From the NCBI GenBank assembly GCA_017469605.1, contig JAFUGB010000175.1:1-7474 (forward strand): a stretch of 7,474 bases of DNA. Direction: 5' to 3'. Position numbers and translations under genes: made by a program. The stretch is from Clostridia bacterium. GTDB taxonomy: Bacteria > Bacillota > Clostridia > Christensenellales > Aristaeellaceae. Below are positions 1-6,080 of this stretch, piece by piece. Below the pieces are notes generated by a model. The model saw only the letters and a list, made by a program, of their open reading frames with translations, was not told where the DNA came from and made no database searches. The stretch's first letter is position 1. Each line of letters opens with the position of its first letter.

Positions 1-2
1 AT

Positions 3-641
3 GCCGTTCACGCCGGCGAAGCTAAGTTCATCGACAACGAAGTGTTCAACGCATGCATGGATATGTTTGACCTGTACATGGAATACAACATCAACAAGCA
101 GGATCCCCTGTCCGCCGACTATGACCTGAACGCTTCCTACCTGGCCGAGGGCGAGGCTGCCTTCTGGATCAACGGCACCTGGGCCTGGCCGAACATGGCT
201 CCCTTCGCTCAGGAAGATCAGGAATACACCATCATGCACATGCCCGTGGATGCCGGCTGCCAGGGCAAGCTGCTGGCGCAGGCCACCAAGTACATCGTGC
301 TGGACAAAGCCAACGCCAACGAAGCCCAGCAGGAAGCCGCCGCGAAGTTCCTCAACTGGCTGGTGTTCACCGATGAGGGCAACGACGCCATGATCAACGG
401 CTGTGACATGGTTACCGCCTTCACCAACATCCTGCTGCCCCCCTCCAACCCCTTCAACGTGGGCCTCAAGCAATACATCGACGCCGGTCTGACCTGCGAA
501 GCCGTTACCTATCTGCCCAGCGATCACCGCAGTGCTGTTGGCGGCGCCAATATGCAGAAGTACCTGGACGGCTCCGAAACCCGTGAAGAACTGGCCGCTG
601 CCTTCGACGCCTACTGGGCCGAGCATGAGGCTAACCGTTGA
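3..641 (+). CDS. Sugar ABC transporter substrate-binding protein, 5'-truncated (MsmE-like, CUT1)
   Basis: The C-terminal 212 residues of an extracytoplasmic sugar-binding protein (SBP_bac_1 type). The reading frame is open from base 3 and runs off the left edge, so the signal peptide and N-terminal lobe are missing. The GTG at 42 is an internal codon, not the start. Family marks are the segment FWINGTWAWPNM, matching the G-x-W-x-W region that lines the sugar pocket in MsmE/MalE-type proteins, and FLNWLVFTDEGN, the usual C-lobe helix of the family. The C-terminus is acidic and ends in EHEANR. Two permease genes and a glucosyl phosphorylase follow, which supports a role in capturing an alpha-glucoside at the cell surface. 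The family is well supported. The exact ligand cannot be read from this part. Confidence 0.93.
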   Translation, partial: AVHAGEAKFIDNEVFNACMDMFDLYMEYNINKQDPLSADYDLNASYLAEGEAAFWINGTWAWPNMAPFAQEDQEYTIMHMPVDAGCQGKLLAQATKYIVLDKANANEAQQEAAAKFLNWLVFTDEGNDAMINGCDMVTAFTNILLPPSNPFNVGLKQYIDAGLTCEAVTYLPSDHRSAVGGANMQKYLDGSETREELAAAFDAYWAEHEANR

Positions 642-711
642 TTTTGACCGTCCGGTACTCCGGCGTGCTCAAATCAGATACGTAAAGGCAGATTAATGCC
701 TGATCAATGAG

Positions 712-750
712 ATGCCGCAAAGCGTATCAAAACCCGCTTTGCGGCATTTT
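712..750 (+). terminator. Intercistronic hairpin between binding-protein and permease genes
   Basis: A perfect 13-bp inverted repeat, ATGCCGCAAAGCG (712-724) against CGCTTTGCGGCAT (735-747), with a 10-base loop and a short T run (747-750). It lies in the 120-130 base gap after the binding-protein stop and ends just before the next ribosome binding site. The short U-run suggests a leaky terminator or an RNA-stabilising hairpin. In such operons this would give more binding protein than permease. A smaller 5-bp hairpin (686-701) precedes it. Confidence 0.75.
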
Positions 751-757
751 CAAGAAT

Positions 758-764
758 AGGGGTG
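758..764 (+). promoter_or_regulatory. Ribosome binding site that selects the TTG start at 771
   Basis: AGGGGTG lies 6 bases before the TTG at 771. The in-frame GTG at 762-764 sits inside this motif and has no ribosome binding site of its own, so TTG at 771 is the better start. Confidence 0.65.
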
Positions 765-770
765 CTTGCC

Positions 771-1655
771 TTGAAACAAAACATGACCTTCAAAGAAAAG
801 CTTTTCCTGTACGTGACCTTCGCGGGACCCGCCATGCTGTTTTTCTGCTGCGTGGTGATCATTCCGCTGGTTTACGGTATTTACCTGACCTTCACCGACT
901 GGAACGGCCTGGCTGATGTGAAGAACTATGTTGGCTTCGCCAATTATATTGACGCCTTCAAGGATACGGCCTTCTGGAAAACGCTTTTGATGACCACGGG
1001 CTTTTCCCTGCTCTCGGTGATCTTCATCAATGTGATCGCCTTCTTTCTGGCCTATCTGCTGACCAGCGGCGTTCTGGGGCAGAATTTCTTCCGGGCGGGC
1101 TTCTTTACGCCCAACCTGATCGGCGGCCTGATCCTGGGCTATATCTGGCAGATCATTTTCAGCCGTGTGGTGCCCAGCCTTTACTCCTCCATTCCCATTG
1201 CCCTGTTCCAGAAATCCTGGCTCTCAAACCCCTCCACCGCCTTTGCCTCCCTCGTTATCGTGCAGACCTGGCAGCTGTCCGGATACATGCTGCTGATCTT
1301 CATTTCGGGCTTTGTGGGCATCTCTGAGGATGTGCTGGAAGCGGCCAGGGTGGACGGCGCCAACGAACGGCAGACCATGTGGAGTATCCGGCTTCCGCTG
1401 ATGGTGCCCTCCTTCGTGATCTGCCTGTTCCTTTCGCTGACGCGATCGTTCAAGGTGTATGATCTGAATCTGTCCCTGACGGCGGGCGGCCCCTACAATT
1501 CCACCAAGATGACCGCCATGCACATCTACACCCAGGCGTTTGAAAACCACCGTTACGGCGTCGGCCAGGCGGAAGCGCTGATCTTCTTCCTTGTCATTGC
1601 CGTCATCTCCCTGACGCAGACCTACGTTGGAAAAAAGAGGGAGGTAGAAGCATAA
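771..1655 (+). CDS. CUT1 sugar ABC transporter permease (MsmF/MalF/UgpA type)
   Basis: A 294-residue inner-membrane permease (BPD_transp_1 fold) that forms half of the membrane channel of a carbohydrate importer. About six hydrophobic segments are visible, the first near residues 17-38 and the last near 266-286. The cytoplasmic EAA loop that docks on the ATPase is near residues 190-213 (EAARVDGA, then IRLPLMVP), with the expected spacing. FTDWNG after the first helix and LTAGGP before the last are typical of MalF-like subunits. The length matches short MsmF/UgpA proteins, which lack the large periplasmic insertion of enteric MalF. The start is TTG at 771, chosen from the AGGGGTG site. Its stop overlaps the next gene's ATG by one base (TAATG), so the two permeases are translationally coupled. 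No ATPase gene is present, so a shared MsmK/UgpC-type ATPase encoded elsewhere is inferred. Confidence 0.95.
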   Translation: MKQNMTFKEKLFLYVTFAGPAMLFFCCVVIIPLVYGIYLTFTDWNGLADVKNYVGFANYIDAFKDTAFWKTLLMTTGFSLLSVIFINVIAFFLAYLLTSGVLGQNFFRAGFFTPNLIGGLILGYIWQIIFSRVVPSLYSSIPIALFQKSWLSNPSTAFASLVIVQTWQLSGYMLLIFISGFVGISEDVLEAARVDGANERQTMWSIRLPLMVPSFVICLFLSLTRSFKVYDLNLSLTAGGPYNSTKMTAMHIYTQAFENHRYGVGQAEALIFFLVIAVISLTQTYVGKKREVEA

Positions 1656-2515
1656 TGTCTCAAACACCGCATGCCGTAGGAGGAAACAAGAGCCTCCGGC
1701 AGACGCTCAAGGTAATCATTGCGATCATCGTGCTGATCATCTATCTGTTCCCCTTTGCGCTGGTGCTGGTCAATTCGCTGAAAACAAAGGTTGCCATCGT
1801 CAAAACGCCTTTGAAGCTGGTTGACGACAAGGGACTGCAATGGATCAACTACAAAAACGCCATTGATAAGATGAACTTTGGCCGGGCCTTTGGCAACAGC
1901 CTCTTTGTCGTTGGCGTCTCGGTAATCCTGCTGCTCATTTTCTCCAGTATGGCGGCCTGGCTGTTTGTCAGGACGAACTGGAAAGCCTGCAAAATCAGCT
2001 TTTCCGCCATGCTTGCTTCCATGATTGTGCCCTTCCAGGTGGTCATGATCCCGCTGATTGCCATCTACGGCTCGCAGCTTCATATGCTGAACCACCGGAT
2101 GACGATGGTGTTTATGAACCTGGGCTTTGGCGTCAGCATGTGCACGTTCATGTGCCATGGATTTATCAAGGGCAATATTCCCGTTGCCCTGGAAGAAGCA
2201 GCCCGTATTGACGGCGCCGGCTATCACCGCACCTTCTTTACCATTGTGCTGCCGCTGCTCAAGCCCATCCTTTCAACGGTTGCAATCCTGGAGATCCTCA
2301 GCTACTGGAACGATTACCTGCTTCCTTCCATGATCTTCACCCGCAAGGAGTTTTATACCCTGCCGCTGGCGATCCGCACCTTCTACGGTGAATTCTCCAG
2401 CGACTACGGCAACATCATGGCGGGTCTGACGCTCTCCGTGGCGCCGGTCATTGCAGTTTACCTGATCCTGCAGAAGCACGTCATCGGCGGCATCGTAGCA
2501 GGCGCTGTAAAATAA
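1655..2515 (+). CDS. CUT1 sugar ABC transporter permease (MsmG/MalG type)
   Basis: A 286-residue partner permease. It has a hydrophobic first segment at about residues 19-40, further ones near 81-104, 113-138, 147-169 and 197-217, and a last one near 255-275. The EAA loop is at about 180-203 (EEAARIDGAGY, then IVLPLLKP). WNDYLLP (218-224) and the C-terminal GGIVAGAVK are characteristic of the MalG subfamily. The ATG overlaps the preceding TAA, and GGGAGGT at 1639-1645 sits 9 bases upstream, inside the end of the first permease gene. Together with that permease and the binding protein it forms the transmembrane part of an ATP-driven disaccharide or oligosaccharide importer. The phosphorylase downstream suggests an alpha-glucoside cargo. 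Identification is firm; the substrate is inferred. Confidence 0.95.
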   Translation: MSQTPHAVGGNKSLRQTLKVIIAIIVLIIYLFPFALVLVNSLKTKVAIVKTPLKLVDDKGLQWINYKNAIDKMNFGRAFGNSLFVVGVSVILLLIFSSMAAWLFVRTNWKACKISFSAMLASMIVPFQVVMIPLIAIYGSQLHMLNHRMTMVFMNLGFGVSMCTFMCHGFIKGNIPVALEEAARIDGAGYHRTFFTIVLPLLKPILSTVAILEILSYWNDYLLPSMIFTRKEFYTLPLAIRTFYGEFSSDYGNIMAGLTLSVAPVIAVYLILQKHVIGGIVAGAVK

Positions 2516-2560
2516 GCAGGCTTGCCTGCCTGAAACTTGCAAAGGAGCGCCGGCAGGCAA
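2516..2560 (+). repeat. Overlapping inverted repeats with alternative pairings
   Basis: Immediately after the second permease stop, TTGCCTGCC (2522-2530) can pair with GGCAGGCAA (2552-2560): a perfect 9-bp stem with a 21-base loop. The same strand can instead pair with GCAGGC at 2516-2521, although that fold has too short a loop unless it partly opens. The arrangement allows mutually exclusive folds in the leader of the phosphorylase gene. Function is not known. Confidence 0.5.
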
Positions 2561-2564
2561 TCGC

Positions 2565-2590
2565 GGGCAGGACGTTTCGGCGTCCTGCCC
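2565..2590 (+). terminator. Strong GC-rich hairpin upstream of the phosphorylase gene
   Basis: A perfect 10-bp stem, GGGCAGGACG (2565-2574) and CGTCCTGCCC (2581-2590), with the six-base loop TTTCGG. Only a poor T-rich stretch follows (AACTTTATTCT), so complete termination is doubtful. An intercistronic processing or stabilising hairpin, or an attenuator, is equally likely. It ends 15 bases before the ribosome binding site of the next gene. Confidence 0.6.
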
Positions 2591-2605
2591 AACTTTATTC
2601 TGTGT

Positions 2606-2611
2606 GGAGGA
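2606..2611 (+). promoter_or_regulatory. Ribosome binding site fixing the phosphorylase start
   Basis: GGAGGA lies 9 bases before the ATG at 2621. The frame is open further upstream to a TTG at 2537, but that would translate through the two hairpins and has no ribosome binding site, so ATG 2621 is chosen. Confidence 0.8.
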
Positions 2612-2620
2612 AGAAGCATA

Positions 2621-4057
2621 ATGTCCCATAGACCTGTTGAAAACAAAGCCATGCTGATTACTTATCCCAACAGCCTGGGCCATGACCTCAGGGACCTGGA
2701 GCAGGTGCTGGAGGGCCCGTTGTCCGGAGCGTTTGGAGGCGTGCATATCCTGCCCTTTTTCCCCTCCTCCGGCGATCGGGGCTTCTCGCCTATTACCTAT
2801 CGCGAGGTTGATCCGTCCTTTGGCACCTGGGAGGATATTGACCGGATCGGCTCCAGGTACTACCTGATGTTTGATTATATGATCAATCATATTTCGGTGC
2901 GAAGCCCGGAATTTCAGGATTTCCTGGCCAAAAAGGATGCCTCCCGCTATCATAATTTTTTCATTCGCTTCAAGGACTTCTGGAAAAACGGCGAACCCAC
3001 CCAGGAAGAGGACGCGGCGATTTATCGCAGGCGGATCGGCAAAGGAACGTACATCCTTGCCCAATTTGCCGATGGAACCAGCGAAAAAGTATGGTGCACC
3101 TTTTCAGACGAGCAGGTTGATATCAACTGCCTGCATTCGGAGGAGGCCCGGCGCTTTCTGCGCGATACCCTCTCCTTCCTGGCCGGGCACGGCTGTTCCC
3201 TGATCCGGCTGGACGCTTTCGCCTATGCCGCCAAAAGAGCCGGAACCAACTGCTTCTTTGTGGAGCCCGAGGTCTGGCAGCTGATGGGCGAAGCCCGGGA
3301 GACCGCCGGCGCCCTGGGCGTGGAAATCCTTCCGGAAATTCACGAAAACTATTTTACGCAGATGAAGCTGTGGGAAAAAGGGTATTACGTCTACGATTTC
3401 CAGCTGCCCATGCTGCTGCTGAACGCCGTTTTCACTGGAAAGACCCGGTATATTAAAAACTGGCTGAAGATCTGCTCTCCGCACCAGTTTACCACGCTGG
3501 ATACCCATGACGGAATCGGCGTGGTGGATGTCCGCTATCTGATGCCGGATAATGAGGTTCAGGATACAAAGATGAAGGTCTATGCGCTCAATCCCGGCAC
3601 CGCCAAAATCTTCAGCGAGCTGCGCGGCCCGCTGGACAGATCCTTCAATACGTATCAGATCAACTGCTCCTATTATTCGGCTGTTGGCGAATCCGACGAT
3701 CGCTATCTGCTCACGCGGGCCGTGCAAATCTTTGCCCCCGGCATCCCGCAAATCCACTACCAGGGGCTCCTGGCCGGGAAGAACGATTTTGAACGCTTTG
3801 AAAAAACAAAGGAACCCCGGGATGTGAACCGGCACAATTATACCCTGGAGGAAATCGCGGACGAGGTAAAGCGCCCGGCGGTGCGCAAGCTGTTGGAAAT
3901 GCTCCGCTTCCGGAATACGCATCCGGCGTTCGACGGCGCATGCGTCCTGGAAGACTGCGGCGAAAACGAGCTTGTGATCCGGCGGGAAAAGGGCGATGAT
4001 TGGGCCCGGCTTCACGCGGACTTTGAAAAGATGACCTGGGAGATCACCTGCTCATAA
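2621..4057 (+). CDS. GH13_18 glucosyl phosphorylase (sucrose phosphorylase / GtfA-like)
   Basis: A 478-residue cytoplasmic (beta/alpha)8 enzyme of glycoside hydrolase family 13, subfamily 18, whose members split alpha-glucosides with inorganic phosphate, giving alpha-glucose 1-phosphate. The N-terminus (LITYPNSLG, then GGVHILPFFPSSGDRGF) is typical. By comparison with Bifidobacterium sucrose phosphorylase, the nucleophile is Asp198 (IRLDAF), the acid/base Glu239 (LPEIHE) and the transition-state stabiliser Asp297 (DTHDGIGV). Asp52, His90 and Arg404 fit the glucose-binding positions. The length is close to the usual 480-500 residues, with a shortened C-terminal beta domain. The gene follows binding-protein and permease genes in the order msmE-msmF-msmG-gtfA known from Streptococcus mutans. 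The stretch around residues 307-350, which forms the acceptor-side loop, differs from GtfA as I remember it, and HYQG (379-382) replaces the usual YYVG. Sucrose, sucrose 6'-phosphate, glucosylglycerate or glucosylglycerol could be the substrate. The family is firm; specificity is open. Confidence 0.93.
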   Translation: MSHRPVENKAMLITYPNSLGHDLRDLEQVLEGPLSGAFGGVHILPFFPSSGDRGFSPITYREVDPSFGTWEDIDRIGSRYYLMFDYMINHISVRSPEFQDFLAKKDASRYHNFFIRFKDFWKNGEPTQEEDAAIYRRRIGKGTYILAQFADGTSEKVWCTFSDEQVDINCLHSEEARRFLRDTLSFLAGHGCSLIRLDAFAYAAKRAGTNCFFVEPEVWQLMGEARETAGALGVEILPEIHENYFTQMKLWEKGYYVYDFQLPMLLLNAVFTGKTRYIKNWLKICSPHQFTTLDTHDGIGVVDVRYLMPDNEVQDTKMKVYALNPGTAKIFSELRGPLDRSFNTYQINCSYYSAVGESDDRYLLTRAVQIFAPGIPQIHYQGLLAGKNDFERFEKTKEPRDVNRHNYTLEEIADEVKRPAVRKLLEMLRFRNTHPAFDGACVLEDCGENELVIRREKGDDWARLHADFEKMTWEITCS

Positions 4058-4074
4058 CGCCGGGAAATTATAAT

Positions 4075-4115
4075 ACAAGCCGGGCCTTGTCAGCGGAAGC
4101 TTGCGCTGCATTTTT
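4075..4115 (+). terminator. Terminator-like hairpins ending the sugar operon
   Basis: In the short gap between two convergent genes, ACAAG/CTTGT (4075-4079, 4086-4090) is followed by CAGCG/CGCTG (4091-4095, 4104-4108) and then T5 at 4111-4115. The stems are only 5 bp, so this is a modest candidate. Further on, TTTTTCG (4111-4117) can pair with CGAAAAA (4134-4140), which may help terminate in either direction. Confidence 0.45.
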
Positions 4116-4125
4116 CGTAATGCCA

Positions 4126-4938
4126 TTACAGCCCGAAAAACGCCAGCGCTTCCCGGATGCTCATATCCCAGAAAGGCCATTCATGCCTGTACCCCGGTCC
4201 GCTGAACCAATGTGCTTCAAGGCCAATCTCCTGGCAATGCGCTTTAAACTTCAGGTAGTATTCATAAAGCGGCTTATCCTCTTCCCCGCAGGCAAACATC
4301 AGGCGGGGAAGCTTTTTTGTATGCGCCAGCTGATTGATAATGGCCCAAACATTCTCATTGGAATTTTTGAACGCCTCCAGGCCGCCGGCATTGCGCAGGG
4401 TATTCTGCATCCGCGGATTTTCTGTATCCAGCAGGGAATAAGGATTCCCGGCGCACATTTCCTCCATATCCAGCGGAGCGGCCGACAACACCGCCGCGGC
4501 GGCAAAGCGTTCAGGATGGTTTACGGCATACTTGATCGCCCCGCGGCCACCCATGGATAACCCGGCGATGAAATTATCCTCCCTTTTATCCGAAACAGGC
4601 AGCCAGCCATACACCATCGGCATCAGCTCTTCGGTGAGATAATCAAACATCCGGAATCCCAGCATTGTGCCGTTCCAGTTGGAATAGTTGGAATTCAGCG
4701 CCGGCGGCATAACCACCGCCAGGTTCTTTTCTTCCGCGTATAGTTCAATGTTGGTTTTCCGCACCCAGTCGGTCTGATCCCCATAAGTGCCATGCAGCAG
4801 CCACAATACTTTGTATTTTTTGCCCGCGCGGTAAAACGCATCCGGCGTCTGTTCCCGGGGTTTATCCGGCATAATGATGTATACCTGGTGATTGTTTGCC
4901 AGATATTGACTTTCAAAATTGATTTTCAGCAGCGCCAT
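4126..4938 (-). CDS. Alpha/beta-hydrolase esterase (esterase D / FrmB / tributyrin-esterase type)
   Basis: A 270-residue serine hydrolase of the esterase D-like family (PF00756 type), probably cytoplasmic because no signal peptide or membrane segment is seen. Visible motifs are LLHGTYGD (47-54, oxyanion-hole region) and the nucleophile elbow GLSMGG with Ser128. Asp221 in GEEDKPLY is the probable acid, and His252 in YRHEWPFWD the probable base. HEWPFW at the catalytic histidine is typical of the acetyl- or tributyrin-esterase branch. The family includes S-formylglutathione hydrolases and carbohydrate acetyl or feruloyl esterases, so the natural ester cannot be named. The start is supported by AAAGGAG 7 bases upstream (4946-4952 on the + strand). 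It lies 42 bases after the PHP phosphatase gene with no terminator between them, so the two are probably one transcript. It is convergent with the sugar operon and need not be functionally linked to it. Confidence 0.9.
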   Translation of the reverse strand: MALLKINFESQYLANNHQVYIIMPDKPREQTPDAFYRAGKKYKVLWLLHGTYGDQTDWVRKTNIELYAEEKNLAVVMPPALNSNYSNWNGTMLGFRMFDYLTEELMPMVYGWLPVSDKREDNFIAGLSMGGRGAIKYAVNHPERFAAAAVLSAAPLDMEEMCAGNPYSLLDTENPRMQNTLRNAGGLEAFKNSNENVWAIINQLAHTKKLPRLMFACGEEDKPLYEYYLKFKAHCQEIGLEAHWFSGPGYRHEWPFWDMSIREALAFFGL

Positions 4939-4980
4939 GGCCAGGCTCCTTTCAGTTTTCTTTTATGGTGATGTCCCGGC

Positions 4981-5694
4981 TTATTGCCGGAGAAGAAACT
5001 CCAGCAGCCTTTGCGGATTTGTATTGAGCACCAGCGATTCCGGAAAAGCCACGCTTTCAAGCAGCGCTTCCGCAAGGTCAAAGCGCCCCACCCAGCTTGG
5101 ATCGTGGGCGTCGGAGCTCACCACAATGGGCACGCCGTATTGCCCGCACAGCGCCAGCATTTGCCGATAGTTTTCATAGCAGTTCAGGCGCTGGTCCTTT
5201 TTAACCAGGGAGCTGTTGTTTACCTCCAGCGCCGTCCCGGTTTCATGGGCTGCCCGCACCAGGATATCATAATCCAGCGGCGTGTGGTCATCATCCGGAT
5301 GGGAAATCAGCTTCACCTTTGGATGCTTCATGCAGGAAGCGATATTCTGGGCGTTTTTTTCCCGGCCTTCATCCTGATAGCACAGCCCATGGATCCCCGC
5401 GATGGCGTAATCCAATTTTTGAATGAAGCCCTCTTCAAGCGACAGCGTCCCATCATTCAAAACGTTGATTTCGCAGCCGTGAAGGATATGAACGCCATAC
5501 AGCGTCCGCGGGATAACCTGCAAATTCATGTAGTAAAACGGATCCACCGTCCCGGGAATGCCGGGCGCGTGCTCGGTGAGTCCCAGGATGGACAGTCCTT
5601 TTTCGGCCGCGGCCTGGGCCATTTCCCGGATCGTTCCGTATGCGTGGCCGCTTGCGATCGTATGCGTATGAATATCAGCAATGATTCGGTTCAT
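4981..5694 (-). CDS. PHP-domain metal-dependent phosphatase (YcdX-like)
   Basis: A 237-residue polymerase-and-histidinol-phosphatase (PHP) domain protein that hydrolyses phosphate esters with a multinuclear metal centre. Expected ligands are all present: His9 and His11 (DIHTHT), His17 (SGHAY), His42 (TEHAPG), Glu75 (GCEIN), His102 (GIHG), His132 (SHPDDD), and Asp195 with His197 (SSDAH). The pattern HTHTIASGHAYGTI and the length match the YcdX branch rather than the longer HisK histidinol phosphatases. The frame is open to an ATG at 5832, but that lies upstream of the promoter. ATG 5694 has GGAG 6 bases upstream and begins directly with the conserved strand, so it is preferred; a nearby upstream ATG in the same frame is less likely. 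It is first in a two-gene unit with the esterase. The physiological substrate is unknown; the active site appears complete. Confidence 0.92.
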   Translation of the reverse strand: MNRIIADIHTHTIASGHAYGTIREMAQAAAEKGLSILGLTEHAPGIPGTVDPFYYMNLQVIPRTLYGVHILHGCEINVLNDGTLSLEEGFIQKLDYAIAGIHGLCYQDEGREKNAQNIASCMKHPKVKLISHPDDDHTPLDYDILVRAAHETGTALEVNNSSLVKKDQRLNCYENYRQMLALCGQYGVPIVVSSDAHDPSWVGRFDLAEALLESVAFPESLVLNTNPQRLLEFLLRQ

Positions 5695-5795
5695 ATCTCG
5701 CTCCATCATTTCCACCGCGTTTGCGCGCAGGTAATAAAATGTACATCGCGTTCGTGCATCGGCGCGCTGCCATTCGTTTTGTAATAACCATCGCC

Positions 5796-5824
5796 ATGAT
5801 ACCATACTTTCAAAATTTAAACAA
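5796..5824 (-). promoter_or_regulatory. Sigma-70-type promoter for the phosphatase-esterase operon
   Basis: On the - strand, TTGTTT (5819-5824) and TATCAT (5796-5801) are separated by exactly 17 bases, and TGG precedes the -10 as an extended -10. Transcription would begin near 5789, leaving a leader of about 95 bases before ATG 5694. I see no riboswitch-like structure in that leader. Confidence 0.6.
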
Positions 5825-5850
5825 GGCTGCACTTTTGCCCGCCTTTACTG

Positions 5851-5869
5851 ACAAATTATCCAAATTTGT
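5851..5869. repeat. AT-rich inverted repeat between two divergent promoters
   Basis: ACAAATT (5851-5857) and AATTTGT (5863-5869) form a perfect 7-bp inverted repeat with a 5-base centre. It lies 9 bases upstream of the tRNA promoter's -35 and 26 bases upstream of the divergent promoter's -35. It could be an operator. The A/T tracts here and up to 5878 could equally act as an UP element for the tRNA promoter. Confidence 0.45.
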
Positions 5870-5878
5870 AAATTTTAC

Positions 5879-5907
5879 TTGCAATTCATCGGAAAATATG
5901 CTATAGT
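5879..5907 (+). promoter_or_regulatory. Strong extended -10 promoter of the tRNA gene
   Basis: TTGCAA (5879-5884) and TATAGT (5902-5907) are separated by 17 bases, with TGC just before the -10 (extended -10). A/T-rich sequence lies immediately upstream. Transcription would begin around 5914, about 16 bases before the mature tRNA 5' end. Confidence 0.8.
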
Positions 5908-5929
5908 ATTTCTGCTCTTAAGCGGGCAT

Positions 5930-6006
5930 GGGATCATAGCTCAGTTGGTTAGAGCGCCACGTTGACATCGTGGAGGTCGTAGATTCGAGTTCTACTGGTC
6001 CCACCA
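5930..6006 (+). tRNA. tRNA-Val (anticodon GAC)
   Basis: A complete cloverleaf. The acceptor stem is GGGATCA (5930-5936) with TGGTCCC (5996-6002), including one U-G pair. The D arm is GCTC/GAGC (5939-5942, 5952-5955). The anticodon stem is CCACG/CGTGG (5957-5961, 5969-5973) with loop TTGACAT, so the anticodon GAC is at 5964-5966. The variable loop has five bases, and the T arm is GTAGA/TCTAC with TTCGAGT. Discriminator A6003 and an encoded CCA (6004-6006) follow. GAC reads valine codons GUC and GUU. It has its own promoter and terminators, so it is a single-gene unit. Confidence 0.96.
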
Positions 6007-6007
6007 C

Positions 6008-6050
6008 AAAAGAACTGCAATCCTGATACAAGATTGCGGTTTCTTTTTTT
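6008..6050 (+). terminator. Intrinsic terminator of the tRNA-Val gene
   Basis: A 12-bp stem, AGAACTGCAATC (6011-6022) with GATTGCGGTTTC and the next T (6032-6043), containing one G-U pair and a 9-base loop. An uninterrupted T run follows to 6050. Flanking A and T bases can extend the stem. This is a strong Rho-independent terminator. Confidence 0.92.
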
Positions 6051-6056
6051 GCCCAG

Positions 6057-6080
6057 AAGCCTTGACGCAGCAAGGTTTTT
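6057..6080 (+). terminator. Second, tandem terminator-like hairpin
   Basis: AAGCCTTG (6057-6064) pairs with CAAGGTTT (6071-6078) around a 6-base loop, and the T run 6076-6080 follows. It lies 7 bases after the first terminator, so it may back it up. On the other strand it falls within the broken phage reading frame. Confidence 0.55.

Noticed and set aside
2537..2620. Upstream TTG start for the phosphorylase, adding 28 residues
   Set aside because: The extension would translate a hairpin region and lacks a ribosome binding site, whereas ATG 2621 has GGAGGA at good spacing.
2273..3064. Long - strand reading frame opposite the second permease and the phosphorylase start
   Set aside because: It spans two confidently assigned + strand genes, has no ribosome binding site or recognisable domain, and its composition is that of an antisense shadow.
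3104..4015. 303-codon - strand frame opposite the phosphorylase
   Set aside because: The + strand frame carries all GH13 catalytic motifs; the antisense product resembles nothing known.
4984..5784. 266-codon + strand frame across the PHP phosphatase gene
   Set aside because: The - strand product has every PHP metal ligand; the + strand frame has no motif or plausible start signal.
5695..5795. Riboswitch or T-box in the leader of the phosphatase operon
   Set aside because: The leader is only about 95 bases and shows no conserved core or terminator pairing that I recognise.
5695..5832. Upstream ATG at 5832 for the PHP phosphatase
   Set aside because: It lies upstream of the predicted promoter, and the added residues do not belong to the PHP domain.
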